Assembly: GCF_004001065.1 (NCBI RefSeq)
Contig: NZ_BIML01000004.1
Coordinates: forward strand, 361,899 to 425,898
Reading direction: 5' to 3'
DNA: 64,000 nucleotides
From: Paenibacillus xylaniclasticus
GTDB lineage: Bacteria > Bacillota > Bacilli > Paenibacillales > Paenibacillaceae
Shown in pieces: positions 43,780 through 53,102 of the stretch. How positions within the stretch are numbered: position 1 is the first letter of the stretch; every line of letters starts with the position of its first letter. The notes beneath the pieces were generated by a model that worked only from the letters and a program-made list of their open reading frames with translations, was not told the DNA's origin and made no database searches. Both the position numbers and the translations under genes were made by a program.

Positions 43780-44913
43780 GTGACCGATTCTAGACAACCT
43801 GCACATACAGCTGTAAATGTTCAGCCGCTGTTCACGAAGTTCAAGCTAGGCAGCTTGGAGCTGCCGAACCGTATTGTAATGGCTCCAATGACGAGAACCT
43901 TCTCCCCTGGCGGGGTGCCGGGTGAGGATGTCGCTGCTTATTACCGCCGCCGTGCGGAGAATAGCGTCGGACTTATTATTACGGAGGGAACCGTTATTAA
44001 TCATCCGGCGGCGGCAGGCGATCCGAAGGTGCCAAATTTTCATGGTGAAGAAGCGCTGGCAGGCTGGGCGGAGGTCGTTAAGCAGGTGCATGCAGCGGGT
44101 GGCCGAATATTTCCGCAGCTTTGGCACGTCGGCTTGACTCGCCGGCTCGGTGATTTGCCGAATCCAAAGACTCTGCCGATCGGACCTTCCGGTCTTGATC
44201 TTACGGGCACCAAGGTAACGGAACCGATGACGAAGGAAGATATCGCGCAAGTCGTAGCTGCATTTGGTCAAGCGGCGGCGGATGCGAAACGGCTGGGCTT
44301 CGACGGCGTTGAATTGCATGGCGCGCACGGCTATTTGATCGACCAGTTTTTATGGGAGCGGACCAATCAGCGAACGGACGAATACGGCGGGGATAGACTG
44401 AAGCGTGCAAGGTTCGCAGTTGAAGTTATCGAAGCATGCCGACGTGCTGTAGGTCCGGATTACCCGCTCATTATCCGTTTGTCCCAATGGAAAGCGTCGG
44501 ATTACACCGCGAAGCTGGCGAATACGCCGGAGGAGCTTGAACAGCTGCTGGCATTGTTCGTCGAAGCCGGCATAGATGGGTTCCACTGCTCGACGCGCCG
44601 TTTCTGGGAGCCTGAATTCGAGGGCTCTGAGCTCAATTTCGCCGGCTGGGTGAAGAAGCTGACGGGCAAGCCGGTCATTACGGTCGGATCGGTGGGCTTG
44701 GATTCCGACTTTATGTCACTGTTCACGGAAGGCAAAGGAGCATCGACAACGAATATCGACGGCTTAATCGATCGTCTGGAACATGGTGAGTTCGATCTTG
44801 TCGCTGTCGGTCGGGCGCTCCTCGCCGATCCGGAATGGGCTGAGAAGGTAAGAACGGGCAGAGTGGAAGAGCTGAAGCCATTCTCGCCTGAAGCGCTGCG
44901 AACGCTATATTAA
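43780..44913 (+). CDS. NADH:flavin oxidoreductase (Old Yellow Enzyme family)
   Basis: This 377-residue FMN-dependent ene-reductase has a TIM-barrel fold. LPNRIVMAPMTRTFSPGGVP near residue 28 is the FMN-binding start of the barrel, and QLWHVGLTR near 110 follows. The catalytic region GVELHGAHGYLIDQFLWERT near 180, with the NQRTDEYGG that follows, is diagnostic; the first position of the usual HxxN/H pair is His. The GRALLADPEWAEKVR end near 350 closes the phosphate site. An ATG at 43774 directly abuts GGAGGG, while GTG at 43780 is six bases away and is preferred. Single-gene unit between two terminators. Physiological substrate unknown; members reduce activated C=C bonds and some nitro compounds. 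Confidence 0.9.
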   Translation: MTDSRQPAHTAVNVQPLFTKFKLGSLELPNRIVMAPMTRTFSPGGVPGEDVAAYYRRRAENSVGLIITEGTVINHPAAAGDPKVPNFHGEEALAGWAEVVKQVHAAGGRIFPQLWHVGLTRRLGDLPNPKTLPIGPSGLDLTGTKVTEPMTKEDIAQVVAAFGQAAADAKRLGFDGVELHGAHGYLIDQFLWERTNQRTDEYGGDRLKRARFAVEVIEACRRAVGPDYPLIIRLSQWKASDYTAKLANTPEELEQLLALFVEAGIDGFHCSTRRFWEPEFEGSELNFAGWVKKLTGKPVITVGSVGLDSDFMSLFTEGKGASTTNIDGLIDRLEHGEFDLVAVGRALLADPEWAEKVRTGRVEELKPFSPEALRTLY

Positions 44914-44935
44914 CGCATATTTGAGTGATGAAGGA

Positions 44936-44958
44936 GCGTCTCGAATGAGGCGCTTTTT
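44936..44958 (+). terminator. Terminator after the Old Yellow Enzyme gene
   Basis: GCGTCT at 44936-44941 pairs with AGGCGC at 44948-44953 (one G-U pair), followed by five T. Confidence 0.65.
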
Positions 44959-45100
44959 ATATTGTAAGGGTTAATTTGGTAATGAAGTAATAACGATGAC
45001 AGTGGTGAGAAAGTGTGTTTACAGCTTGTGTCCTCTCTTGTCATCCTATTAATGCAACAATTTTTGGGAATGCACCGTTTGTTAACAGGGGTGTATTTCC

Positions 45101-45592
45101 ATGATTAAGGCAGTCGTTAGTTTTATGTTGGTTTTGCTGGCAGGGTGTCAATCGTCGGAATTGGAAAATCCGAAAAACAAAAACTCCGTTCAGCCTGCTG
45201 CTGTCTCGATGAGCAAACAACATACCGATACCGAGTTGTTTGCCGTTCATCTGTCTGTTCCGGAGCAAGTACGAACACAAGAGACATTCACAATCGATCT
45301 AGAACTTCAGAGTAACTTGGAACAAGCGGCTGAGATAATGACGGGGAATCCCATCTTTTACTACGTCGTCTTAGACTCCAGCGGCAAGGTTATCAACACG
45401 ATCGTAAGAACAGATGTTGGTATTGTCCGGCAAGCAGGAAGTCATGAGACCATCTCGGAGAAGCAGACCTATCGATTTAGACAACCCGGAACCTATGAAG
45501 CTTATGCCGTTGCAGAGATTTCACTTATTAACAACAATGAGGAAAAGCCTTTGCAGCTTGTAACCGCAAGGAAGAAGATCGTCGTCGAATAA
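45101..45592 (+). CDS. Small lipoprotein of unknown function
   Basis: This 163-residue protein has a short signal peptide ending in the lipobox LLAGC near residue 16, followed by a polar linker. The mature part looks like one beta-sandwich, with FTIDLELQSNLEQAAEI and later QTYRFRQPGTYEAYAVAEI. This general pattern resembles BsuPI-type inhibitor or Ig-like domains that contain extracellular binding surfaces. There are no Cys in the mature part other than the lipidated one. No clear family could be named. The ribosome site (AGGGGTGTATTTCC) is weak but well placed. The gene stands alone between the Old Yellow Enzyme gene and a 280-base non-coding stretch. Confidence 0.65.
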   Translation: MIKAVVSFMLVLLAGCQSSELENPKNKNSVQPAAVSMSKQHTDTELFAVHLSVPEQVRTQETFTIDLELQSNLEQAAEIMTGNPIFYYVVLDSSGKVINTIVRTDVGIVRQAGSHETISEKQTYRFRQPGTYEAYAVAEISLINNNEEKPLQLVTARKKIVVE

Positions 45593-45875
45593 TCGTTATT
45601 AGGCGAGAACGAAAGTTAGAATAATGAATACGTTGATTCTCCAAGTGGCCAAGGTTACGCAGCCGTTTCTCTCCACATGCTAAATTATTAGGCGTGGTGT
45701 GACGCTTTCTATCGTTCCGATGACGATGGGAGGCTATTTTATTATCGACGGGCAAATTGTGCGTGAAATGCTCGTTTTCTAATTAAGAGTTGTCTTTTTT
45801 ATTAAATACGAATACATTTGTATACAACGCCATTGATAAATGCAACTAATATATAGATAAGGAAGGTGATTGGAT

Positions 45876-46223
45876 ATGAGTAGAGAAGAAGAACGCGACC
45901 GCGGCAAGGGGCGGCGGGGCGGCGGACATCATCGCCATCGTGAAGGTGAGCATCATGGCGGCAAGGGTGCACAGACTTATCGCCGAGGACGTATTGTGCT
46001 GTTCCTCGATCAGATGAACAACAGACGGGCAACGCTTCAGCGCCAGCTGACGCAGCCTGAATTCGAGTCGATCAAGACGATTCTAGTTGGCGAGCTTAAA
46101 GCGCTGGAGCAAGTTATTGAAGATTATATTCAACTATTCGAACTGCATGAAGAATGCGGTAGGACGGAGCAGCTCGAAGACGATCAAGGGCTGCTTGGTT
46201 CTGAAGTCGATGAAGGAGAGTGA
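45876..46223 (+). CDS. His/Gly/Arg-rich small protein coupled to an ABC exporter
   Basis: This 115-residue protein has a low-complexity N-terminus (GKGRRGGGHHRHREGEHHGG) that could bind metal or nucleic acid, then a helical part from residue 35 to 95 (LDQMNNRRATLQRQLTQPEF onward) with heptad spacing, and an acidic tail. The ATG has GGAAGGTG upstream; the frame also opens six bases earlier with TTG. The stop lies seven bases before the start of the ABC exporter gene, so they are probably co-translated. Such small partners of exporters may regulate them, possibly by metal binding through the His cluster, which is inference. Family unknown to me. Confidence 0.65.
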   Translation: MSREEERDRGKGRRGGGHHRHREGEHHGGKGAQTYRRGRIVLFLDQMNNRRATLQRQLTQPEFESIKTILVGELKALEQVIEDYIQLFELHEECGRTEQLEDDQGLLGSEVDEGE

Positions 46224-46230
46224 AGGGAAG

Positions 46231-47949
46231 TTGCTTCGTCGTTTTTTCTCATATTACCGCCCGTATAAGGGCCTATTTTTTCTTGATTTTACATGCGCGG
46301 TCATAGCTGGCCTGCTGGAGCTTGCTTTTCCGTTCGCTGTCAGCTCGTTCGTTAACGACCTTCTACCTAATGAGAACTGGGGTCTGATCGTGTTGGGCAG
46401 TGCAGCGCTGCTTGCCGTCTATGCGCTCAATACGGCTTTGAATTATGTCGTCACGTATTGGGGACATATGCTGGGCATTAACATCGAGACCGACATGCGC
46501 CGCAAAATGTTCGAGCACATCCAGAAGCTGTCGTTCCGATTTTTCGATAACAACAAGACTGGTCATTTGATCGGCCGGATGACCAATGACCTCAATGAGA
46601 TCGGTGAAGTTGCCCATCATGGTCCGGAGGATGTCTTCATCGCCGTGATGACATTGATCGGTTCGTTCTCTCTGATGGCTTATATCAATCTTGAGCTGGC
46701 GCTGCTGACGTTTATAATTATTCCGATTATGTCTTGGCTCATCATCTTCTTCGGCGGGCGAATGACGAGAACTTACCGAAGACTATTCAGAGATGTCGGC
46801 AATTTCAATGCCCGCATTGAAGACAATGTCGGCGGCATTCGCGTCGTTCAATCGTTCGCGAACGAGGAGCATGAGAAGAAGCTGTTCGCCATTGACAATA
46901 TGCGGTTCCGCGAGACGAAGCTGCTGGCGTACAAAACGATGGCCAAAAGCATCTCGGTCAGCTATATGATGATGCGTCTCGTTACTGTATTCGTCATGGT
47001 GTGCGGCGCTTGGTTCTTCCTGCACGACCAAATTAATATGGGTGAATTTCTTGCTTTCCTGCTCTTATCCAACATCTTTTTCCGGCCAATTGAGAAAATT
47101 AATGCCGTCATTGAAAGCTATCCGAAAGGGCTTGCCGGCTTCAGACGTTATATTGAGGTTATGGATACTGAGCCAGACATCGCGGATGCGAAGGATGCCG
47201 TTAATGTGCCTACGCTGTGCGGTGACATTCAATTCTCGAATGTAAGCTTCGGTTATGAGCCCGGACGAATGATATTGAATAACATTAATTTATCGATTCG
47301 TGCGGGAGAAACGATTGCTTTCGTCGGTCCTTCTGGTGCGGGCAAAACGACGATCTGCAGCTTACTGCCGCGCTTCTATGATGTAACTGAAGGCAGCATA
47401 ACGATTGATGGACTCGACATTCGTAAGATGAAGCTGGAGTCGCTTCGCAAGCATATCGGTATAGTGCAGCAGGACGTCTTCTTGTTCTCCGGCTCGATTC
47501 GTGAAAATATCGCCTATGGCGATTTGAAAGCGACAGAGGAGCAAATATGGGAAGCTGCGCGGCGCGCCTCGTTGGATGAATTGATTCGCAGCTTGCCGGA
47601 AGGCATGGATACGATTATCGGTGAGAGGGGCGTCAAGCTGTCGGGCGGTCAAAAGCAGAGGCTTGCCATTGCGCGCATGTTCCTGAAGAATCCGCCGATC
47701 TTGATTCTTGACGAAGCGACCTCCGCGCTCGATACAGCAACGGAGGCGGCCATTCAGCAGGCGCTGAGCGAGTTGTCAGTCGGTCGGACAACGCTCGTAA
47801 TCGCCCATCGTTTGGCTACTATTAAGAATGCGGACCGTATCGTTGTTATTAATGAGAATGGAATAGCAGAGCAAGGAGAGCACAAGGAGCTCGTCGCGGC
47901 TGGCGGAATGTACAGTCGCTTGCATGAGGCGCAGTATAGCTTGAGATAA
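46231..47949 (+). CDS. ABC exporter half-transporter (homodimer type)
   Basis: This 572-residue type-IV exporter has six membrane helices (about residues 15-305) and an ATPase with Walker A GPSGAGKTT near 360, signature VKLSGGQKQR near 465, Walker B ILILDEATSAL near 485 and IAHRLAT near 515. All catalytic residues are intact, so unlike the pair at 10291-13840 it can work as a homodimer of the MsbA/BmrA/YfiB type. The frame is open from 46087. TTG at 46231, after AAGGAGAGTGAAGGG, gives the canonical beginning LLRRFFSYYRPYKG; ATG at 46210 is an alternative overlapping the previous gene. Substrate unknown, lipids or drugs in relatives. Confidence 0.87.
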   Translation: MLRRFFSYYRPYKGLFFLDFTCAVIAGLLELAFPFAVSSFVNDLLPNENWGLIVLGSAALLAVYALNTALNYVVTYWGHMLGINIETDMRRKMFEHIQKLSFRFFDNNKTGHLIGRMTNDLNEIGEVAHHGPEDVFIAVMTLIGSFSLMAYINLELALLTFIIIPIMSWLIIFFGGRMTRTYRRLFRDVGNFNARIEDNVGGIRVVQSFANEEHEKKLFAIDNMRFRETKLLAYKTMAKSISVSYMMMRLVTVFVMVCGAWFFLHDQINMGEFLAFLLLSNIFFRPIEKINAVIESYPKGLAGFRRYIEVMDTEPDIADAKDAVNVPTLCGDIQFSNVSFGYEPGRMILNNINLSIRAGETIAFVGPSGAGKTTICSLLPRFYDVTEGSITIDGLDIRKMKLESLRKHIGIVQQDVFLFSGSIRENIAYGDLKATEEQIWEAARRASLDELIRSLPEGMDTIIGERGVKLSGGQKQRLAIARMFLKNPPILILDEATSALDTATEAAIQQALSELSVGRTTLVIAHRLATIKNADRIVVINENGIAEQGEHKELVAAGGMYSRLHEAQYSLR

Positions 47950-48077
47950 CAGATTCATATAATAAATCCATTATAATGAATGATTGCGTTTACAGGATTT
48001 GCAGTATTGCGGTAATGGACAAGAGAGAGTACGATGTAGACATAGAATTTGAATACTGAGCACTGGAGAGAAGAGCC

Positions 48078-48365
48078 ATGAAGATTAAAGTAGATGCCGA
48101 TGTTGCGCGCTGGTATATCAATGAGATGTCACTGAAGCCCGGTGACCAGATGCAAATATTCGTTCGTCTAGGCGGCTGCGGCAGTGTTCAGCCAGGCATG
48201 TCGCTCGGCATAACGAAGGAAGCCTCGAATGCTCCTCGTCTTAGCCAGGTTAGAGAGGGCATCGAGTTCTATATGCTGGAAGACCAGCTTTGGTATTTGG
48301 ACAATAAAGATTTGGAGCTGCGATTCGAAGAGAATTGGGAAGGCGTAGGATTTGTAGTTGCTTAA
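48078..48365 (+). CDS. HesB/YneR-like protein
   Basis: This 95-residue protein has the A-type fold of HesB/IscA proteins (KIKVDADVARWYINEMSL at the start, FVRLGGCGSVQPGMSLGI near residue 30, a C-terminal beta pair). Only one Cys remains, and the C-terminal CxC that binds iron-sulfur in IscA is absent. It therefore belongs to the YneR/YadR-like branch, whose function is not established. Start ATG follows GGAGAGAAGAGCC. A terminator ends the unit before the mmg-like operon. Confidence 0.8.
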   Translation: MKIKVDADVARWYINEMSLKPGDQMQIFVRLGGCGSVQPGMSLGITKEASNAPRLSQVREGIEFYMLEDQLWYLDNKDLELRFEENWEGVGFVVA

Positions 48366-48397
48366 TAAGTTAGAATCTGGAAAGTCTCAATAATAAT

Positions 48398-48444
48398 AGG
48401 TTGTGCAGAAAACAGGTTGTTTGTCTTCTGCACAACCTTTTTTC
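48398..48444 (+). terminator. Terminator before the mmg-like operon
   Basis: AGGTTGTGCAGA at 48398-48409 pairs with TCTGCACAACCT at 48427-48438, followed by TTTTTT. Confidence 0.85.
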
Positions 48445-48580
48445 GTTTATCATTTCGGACGTCCTCTAGCTCATATACATGGGTATCCATGATTCCGTCG
48501 AATGGTATCCGAGTTGTTGATAGTTTGGGCATGGCCGACTCTGTGCTCTGTCTTCAAGCTTCGATCAGGGAGGGAGAAGC

Positions 48581-49735
48581 ATGCGTTTCGAACTGCCGGA
48601 GGAGCTGGAAATGCTGCGGTTGGTCGTCCGGGAGTTCGCCGAGACGGAGGTCGCTCCTGGAGCGTCAGGAAGAGATGAGGAGGAACGGTTCGATCGGTCG
48701 TTGTTCACAAAGATGGCGGAGCTGGGGTTGACCGGCATACCCGTGCCGGAACGGTACGGCGGCTCCGCCGCTGGATGGTTAGCATATGTGATCGTGTTGG
48801 AGGAGCTGGCGAGAGTGTGCGTCTCGACGTCAGCTGTATTAGCTGCACATACCGCTTATACGGTATGGCCGTTATATCGGTACGGGAGCGATTCGATTCG
48901 GGATCGGCTGCTGCAGCCATATGCTTCAGGGGCACAACTCGGAGGAGCAGGACTATACGAGACGTCAAATTCAGCTGCTTCATCAGCTGTTGAGCTAGTC
49001 GAGGAGCAAAGGCTGAATGTCGTTGAGGAGGAAGCCGGAGGCCTCGTCCTGCAAGGTACCCATCCGTTCGTCTTGAACGCTGGAGAGGCGGACGGGTATT
49101 TCATACTTGCGCCTTCGAGGCAAACGCGGAGGCTTCATGCATTGTGGCTTAGTGCCGATGCCCCCGGATTGACGGCTGGGAATCGGCATAGCAAGCTCGG
49201 TCTACGGGCATTTGCGACCGGAGAGCTTCTCTTTCAAGCATGCCGTATAGAAAGTGGCGATACGGTAGGCCGTGAAGGCCGTGCCCGTGAAATGCTGCAG
49301 CCGATTAAGATGATCGCCGCACTCGGCGCAGCAGCACAATCGGTCGGAGCAGCACAAGGCGCTATGGCTGCGGCTACCCGTTATGCGAAGGAACGAAAGC
49401 AGTTCGGCGCCCCAATTGGACGACAGCAGAGCATCCTCTTCAAGCTAGCCGATATGTCGGTTGCTGCTGAGGCATCGCGCCTGCTCGTCTATCAAGCTGC
49501 ATGGCGACTGGATCAAGGGTACAGCGCGGTTCGAGAAGCGTCGCTCGCCAGAACGTATGCTGCCGAAGCGGCTGTTCGCACAGCCTTGGAAGCGGTGCAG
49601 ATTATGGGCGGATACGGTTATATGCGTGAATTTAAGCTGGAGCGGCTACTAAGAGATGTGAAGTGTTTGGAAACCGCTCTCGCCTTAGGCGGCTTAGAAG
49701 GGATATCTCCTATGCGAAGCAAGTCTAAGTCGTAA
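48581..49735 (+). CDS. Acyl-CoA dehydrogenase-like protein, divergent
   Basis: This 384-residue protein is of the acyl-CoA dehydrogenase fold: N-terminal helices ([20 protein letters not shown]), middle beta domain and C-terminal helices ([20 protein letters not shown] near 270; [21 protein letters not shown] near 345). Two features usual in the family are lost. The FAD-contact motif A-x-TEP-x-AGSD is [12 protein letters not shown], and the segment YEGTNEIHR carrying the catalytic Glu is replaced by [13 protein letters not shown]. It may have altered chemistry or a structural role beside the normal dehydrogenase at 51874. It is the first gene of the operon, with GGGAGGGAG before the ATG. Upstream, CATATACAT at 48472-48480 faintly recalls a sigma-E -10 box, but no clear -35 element is seen. 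Confidence 0.82.
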   Translation: MRFELPEELEMLRLVVREFAETEVAPGASGRDEEERFDRSLFTKMAELGLTGIPVPERYGGSAAGWLAYVIVLEELARVCVSTSAVLAAHTAYTVWPLYRYGSDSIRDRLLQPYASGAQLGGAGLYETSNSAASSAVELVEEQRLNVVEEEAGGLVLQGTHPFVLNAGEADGYFILAPSRQTRRLHALWLSADAPGLTAGNRHSKLGLRAFATGELLFQACRIESGDTVGREGRAREMLQPIKMIAALGAAAQSVGAAQGAMAAATRYAKERKQFGAPIGRQQSILFKLADMSVAAEASRLLVYQAAWRLDQGYSAVREASLARTYAAEAAVRTALEAVQIMGGYGYMREFKLERLLRDVKCLETALALGGLEGISPMRSKSKS

Positions 49736-49755
49736 GGGCAGAAAGGAGCGACTTT

Positions 49756-50931
49756 ATGGGCGGGTCGTTCATTGTCGGGGGAGCGAGAACGCCATTTGGC
49801 AAGCTCGGTGGCGTACTTAAAGAGGCAAGTGCAGCGCAGCTAGGCGCCGCAGCGATTCGTGGAGCATTGCATTCTGCTAGTGTCCATGGCGCACAAGTCG
49901 AGCAAGTGTTGATGGGAATGGGCATTCAGGCAGGTGCAGGGCAAATTCCGTCTCGGCAGGCTGCGGCAGGAGCGGGCATACCGTGGTGCGTCCCGTCCGA
50001 TACGATAAATAAAGTATGCGCTTCGGGAATGCGCACCATTGGATTAGCAGACAGCATAATTCGCGCTGGTGACGCTGCAATCGTCGTTGCCGGAGGAATG
50101 GAGAGTATGAGCGGGGTTCCGTACGGCTTACGTTCTGCCAGATGGGGCATACGGATGGGCAACGCTGAATTGATAGACCTGATGCTGCATGACGGTCTGT
50201 TGTGTGCGTTCGATGGCGTGCCGATGGCAGTCCATGGCAGCCGGGCTGCTCTTCGATACGGAATCAGCAGGCAGGAGCAGGATGAATGGGCGCTTCGAAG
50301 TCATTCTCTTGCGATTAGTGCAGCGCTGCAAGGAAAGCACGCGGATGAGATGGTGCCCTATTCCATATCGAACTCGATGGAGATAACGGCAGATGAGTGT
50401 CCACGTAATGATACGAATCTTGTGAAGCTGGCTCAGCTCAAGCCTATTTATGTTGAAGACGGAGTTGGAACAATTACAGCGGGTAACGCTCCGGGCGTCA
50501 ATGACGGGGCGGCAGCTTTACTGCTTATGTCGCAGGAAGCGGCAGACAATGGCGGGCATGACAAATGGGCAGAAATTATCGGTTACGCGTCGGTTAGTAT
50601 GGAGCCTCATCAATTAGCGGAAGCGCCTGCATTCGCGATCCGAAAGGTGCTGAAGCAAACTGGGGTTTCATTGGAATCGATCGATTTGTTCGAAGTGAAT
50701 GAAGCGTTCGCTGCTGTCGTTCTGTCCTGCGCGAAGCAACTTAATTGGCAGGACAATAAGGTTAACGTGAACGGAGGCGCGATAGCGATCGGTCACCCGA
50801 TCGGTGCGAGCGGCACGCGTATTGTTCTGACATTGGTGAAGGAGCTGCAGCGGAGAGGCGGCGGGCTGGGCATTGCAGCAATATGCAGCGGCGGTGGGCA
50901 GGGAGATGCGCTACTCGTTCGAGTGGGCTGA
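49756..50931 (+). CDS. mmgA: Acetyl-CoA C-acetyltransferase (thiolase), MmgA-like
   Basis: This 391-residue thiolase catalyses the thiolytic cleavage or condensation of acetyl-CoA units. The nucleophilic Cys is in [15 protein letters not shown] near residue 90. The second active-site segment is [18 protein letters not shown] near 345, and the last is [12 protein letters not shown] near 380, all complete. The length is normal. AAAGGAG precedes the ATG, 20 bases after the first dehydrogenase gene. In B. subtilis, mmgA starts the sigma-E-controlled mother-cell metabolic operon; here it is second. Together with mmgB and mmgC it degrades short acyl-CoAs. Confidence 0.9.
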   Translation: MGGSFIVGGARTPFGKLGGVLKEASAAQLGAAAIRGALHSASVHGAQVEQVLMGMGIQAGAGQIPSRQAAAGAGIPWCVPSDTINKVCASGMRTIGLADSIIRAGDAAIVVAGGMESMSGVPYGLRSARWGIRMGNAELIDLMLHDGLLCAFDGVPMAVHGSRAALRYGISRQEQDEWALRSHSLAISAALQGKHADEMVPYSISNSMEITADECPRNDTNLVKLAQLKPIYVEDGVGTITAGNAPGVNDGAAALLLMSQEAADNGGHDKWAEIIGYASVSMEPHQLAEAPAFAIRKVLKQTGVSLESIDLFEVNEAFAAVVLSCAKQLNWQDNKVNVNGGAIAIGHPIGASGTRIVLTLVKELQRRGGGLGIAAICSGGGQGDALLVRVG

Positions 50932-50976
50932 ATTGTACGATACTCGTCCCATTTGATTAGAAGAGGGGTGAGGTCA

Positions 50977-51831
50977 ATGAACATCGAGCATGTGTTGGTC
51001 ATCGGAGCAGGTCAGATGGGGAGCGGTATTGCAGAGACGCTGCTCAGCAGCGGCTATACGGTTACTCTGTACGATATTTATGAGGCAGCAATAGAACGAG
51101 GTGCCGCTGCCATCCGCCGCGGACTGACAAGGGCGGTCGCCAAAGGGCGTATGACGGAAGAGGAGCAGGAGGCTGCGCTGTTGCGTCTTACATGCCAAAG
51201 CTCGCTCGAAACGGCTGCAGAGCAGACGAACCTCGTGATTGAAGCGGCGCCGGAGTCGCTTAGCGTGAAGCAGCAGCTGTTCCGAACACTAGATGCTAGC
51301 TGCGCGGCGGGCGTTATTCTGGCAACGAATACGTCCTCTCTCTCTATTACAGAGCTCGCCTCGGCGACGAAGCGTCCGGATAAGGTGATCGGGATGCATT
51401 TTATGAATCCAGTGCCGCTTATGCCGCTCGTCGAAATAATTCGCGGTCTATCGACGTCCGACGATACGTTCGAGGGAATTGTAATGGTGGCGAAGTCATT
51501 GGGCAAAACGCCGCTGGCAGTCCGCGACTTGCCAGGGTTTGTGTCGAACCGCGTGTTAATGCCGATGATCAATGAGGCAGTCTATGCGGTATATGAAGGT
51601 GTAGCCTCTCCCGAAACGGTCGATAGCATTATGCGGCTCGGCATGAATCATCCGATGGGTCCGCTGGCATTAGCGGATCTGATCGGGCTTGATACTTGTC
51701 TGTCCATTATGGAATCGCTGCACACCGGCTTTTGCGACAGCAAATATCGGCCTTGCCCGCTGCTGCGTCAATATGTGAAGGCAGGTTGGCTAGGCAAGAA
51801 GAGCGGCCGCGGATTTTACGTCTACGAATAA
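50977..51831 (+). CDS. mmgB: 3-hydroxybutyryl-CoA dehydrogenase, MmgB-like
   Basis: This 284-residue NAD(P)-dependent dehydrogenase interconverts 3-hydroxyacyl-CoA and 3-ketoacyl-CoA. The Rossmann motif is VIGAGQMGSGIAE near residue 8. The catalytic region contains the segment IGMHFMNPVPLMPLVEIIRG near 140 with the active His, and NRVLMPMINEAVYAVYEG follows near 190. GLGMNHPMGPL-like RLGMNHPMGPLALADLIGLD lies near 225. Start ATG follows AGAGGGGTGAGG; the frame is open 24 bases further. It lies 45 bases after the thiolase gene. Confidence 0.9.
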   Translation: MNIEHVLVIGAGQMGSGIAETLLSSGYTVTLYDIYEAAIERGAAAIRRGLTRAVAKGRMTEEEQEAALLRLTCQSSLETAAEQTNLVIEAAPESLSVKQQLFRTLDASCAAGVILATNTSSLSITELASATKRPDKVIGMHFMNPVPLMPLVEIIRGLSTSDDTFEGIVMVAKSLGKTPLAVRDLPGFVSNRVLMPMINEAVYAVYEGVASPETVDSIMRLGMNHPMGPLALADLIGLDTCLSIMESLHTGFCDSKYRPCPLLRQYVKAGWLGKKSGRGFYVYE

Positions 51832-51873
51832 TAATCTCATGTCGTTCTTTCGTGCATACAAGGGGGGAGGGCG

Positions 51874-53028
51874 GTGGAGCTTCAGTTCACGGCAGAGCAG
51901 GAGGCGTTCCGGCAGCGAGTTCAGCATTTCGCGGAGACGGAGGTTAGAGACGCCATTCCGCGCATGGAAGCCGATGGTGAATACTCATTTCCTGCCGGAC
52001 TGGTAGCGCGAATGGGTCAGCTCGGATTGATGGGTATCCCGGTGCCTACGGAGCTTGGCGGTGCGGGAGCGGATTTTATCTCGTACATTGCTGCCATACA
52101 GCAGCTGTCCCGTGTAAGCGCAGCGGTAGGCGTCATTGTGTCCGTGCATACGACGGTCGCTACTCTCCCAATTATGAAGCACGGTACGAAGGAGCAGCGT
52201 GAGCAATTCGTCCGCAAGCTGGCATCTGGTCAGTGGCTTGGCGCATTCGCATTAACGGAGCCTAACGCGGGGTCCGACGCGGCATCCATCCGAACGTCTG
52301 CTAAGTATGAAGGCGGCTGTTATGTGCTGAATGGAACGAAGATGTTCATTACAAATGCTGGTGCAGCGCAGCTGTATTTGACGTTCGCCGTGACTGATCC
52401 GGAGAGAGGGACACGCGGCATTACGGCTTTTCTCGTCGATAGCGGAACATCGGGACTTCGTATAGGACGCAAGGAGCGTAAAATGGGGCTTCACGGCTCT
52501 AACACTTGTGAGCTGTCGTTCGACAATGCACACGTTCCAGAGGCAAGACGGCTAGGTGCGGAAGGCGAAGGCTTCGCAATCGCGATGGGAGCATTGGACG
52601 GTGGAAGAATCGGCATCGCCGCACAAGCGCTCGGCATAGCGGAAGCGGCGCTGCAGCTTCTTGAAGAAGGCTTGCTCAAACGTACTGCGGCAGGCAGCGG
52701 AGGAGGGCGAGTCAGGCGTGCGGCCGAGCTTGCTGAGCTTGATGAATTGTCTGCCCGTGTAGAGGCGGCGAGATTACTCGTGTATCGGGCGGCCTATTTG
52801 TATCAGCGGGGCAATGCATGCACGAAAGAAGCATCAACCGCGAAGCTGTTCGCTTCCGATACAGCGGTTGAGGCATCAGGAGCTGCTGTTCGGCTGCTCG
52901 GGCGCGAAGGATACTCAAGCTGCTATCCGGCTCAGCGCCTGTTCCGCGATGCGAAGGTGACACAGATCTATGAAGGAACGAATGAAATTCATCGCATTGT
53001 GATCGGCAACCACCTGCTTCGTTCTTGA
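51874..53028 (+). CDS. mmgC: Acyl-CoA dehydrogenase, MmgC-like
   Basis: This 384-residue flavoenzyme oxidises acyl-CoA to enoyl-CoA, passing electrons to electron-transfer flavoprotein. The FAD motif FALTEPNAGSDAASIRT near residue 130 is complete, and the catalytic Glu lies in IYEGTNEIHRIVIGNHLLR near the C-terminus. This contrasts with the degenerate protein at 48581. An unusual Gly/Arg-rich insertion (AAGSGGGRVRRAAEL) lies near 275 where others have the RKQFG motif: the canonical R-x-x-F-G segment before it is missing. The GTG start follows AAGGGGGGAGGGCG. It follows mmgB by 42 bases. Confidence 0.88.
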   Translation: MELQFTAEQEAFRQRVQHFAETEVRDAIPRMEADGEYSFPAGLVARMGQLGLMGIPVPTELGGAGADFISYIAAIQQLSRVSAAVGVIVSVHTTVATLPIMKHGTKEQREQFVRKLASGQWLGAFALTEPNAGSDAASIRTSAKYEGGCYVLNGTKMFITNAGAAQLYLTFAVTDPERGTRGITAFLVDSGTSGLRIGRKERKMGLHGSNTCELSFDNAHVPEARRLGAEGEGFAIAMGALDGGRIGIAAQALGIAEAALQLLEEGLLKRTAAGSGGGRVRRAAELAELDELSARVEAARLLVYRAAYLYQRGNACTKEASTAKLFASDTAVEASGAAVRLLGREGYSSCYPAQRLFRDAKVTQIYEGTNEIHRIVIGNHLLRS

Positions 53029-53102
53029 ACTATGAAGGCCAAAAGGCTGTAAGATGAGTGCAACCGTTGATGACTTATTAAGTGAAGTAGGAGGTGAAAA
53101 CG

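Noticed and set aside
45593..45875. Possible remnant coding sequence (VTLSIVPMTMGGYFIIDGQI) between the lipoprotein gene and the small His-rich gene
   Set aside because: The open stretch is short, has no start or ribosome site and matches no family I can name, so I do not call a pseudogene.
48447..48480. Sigma-E-type promoter ahead of the mmg-like operon
   Set aside because: CATATACAT resembles the -10 box but the expected -35 element at the right distance is poor.
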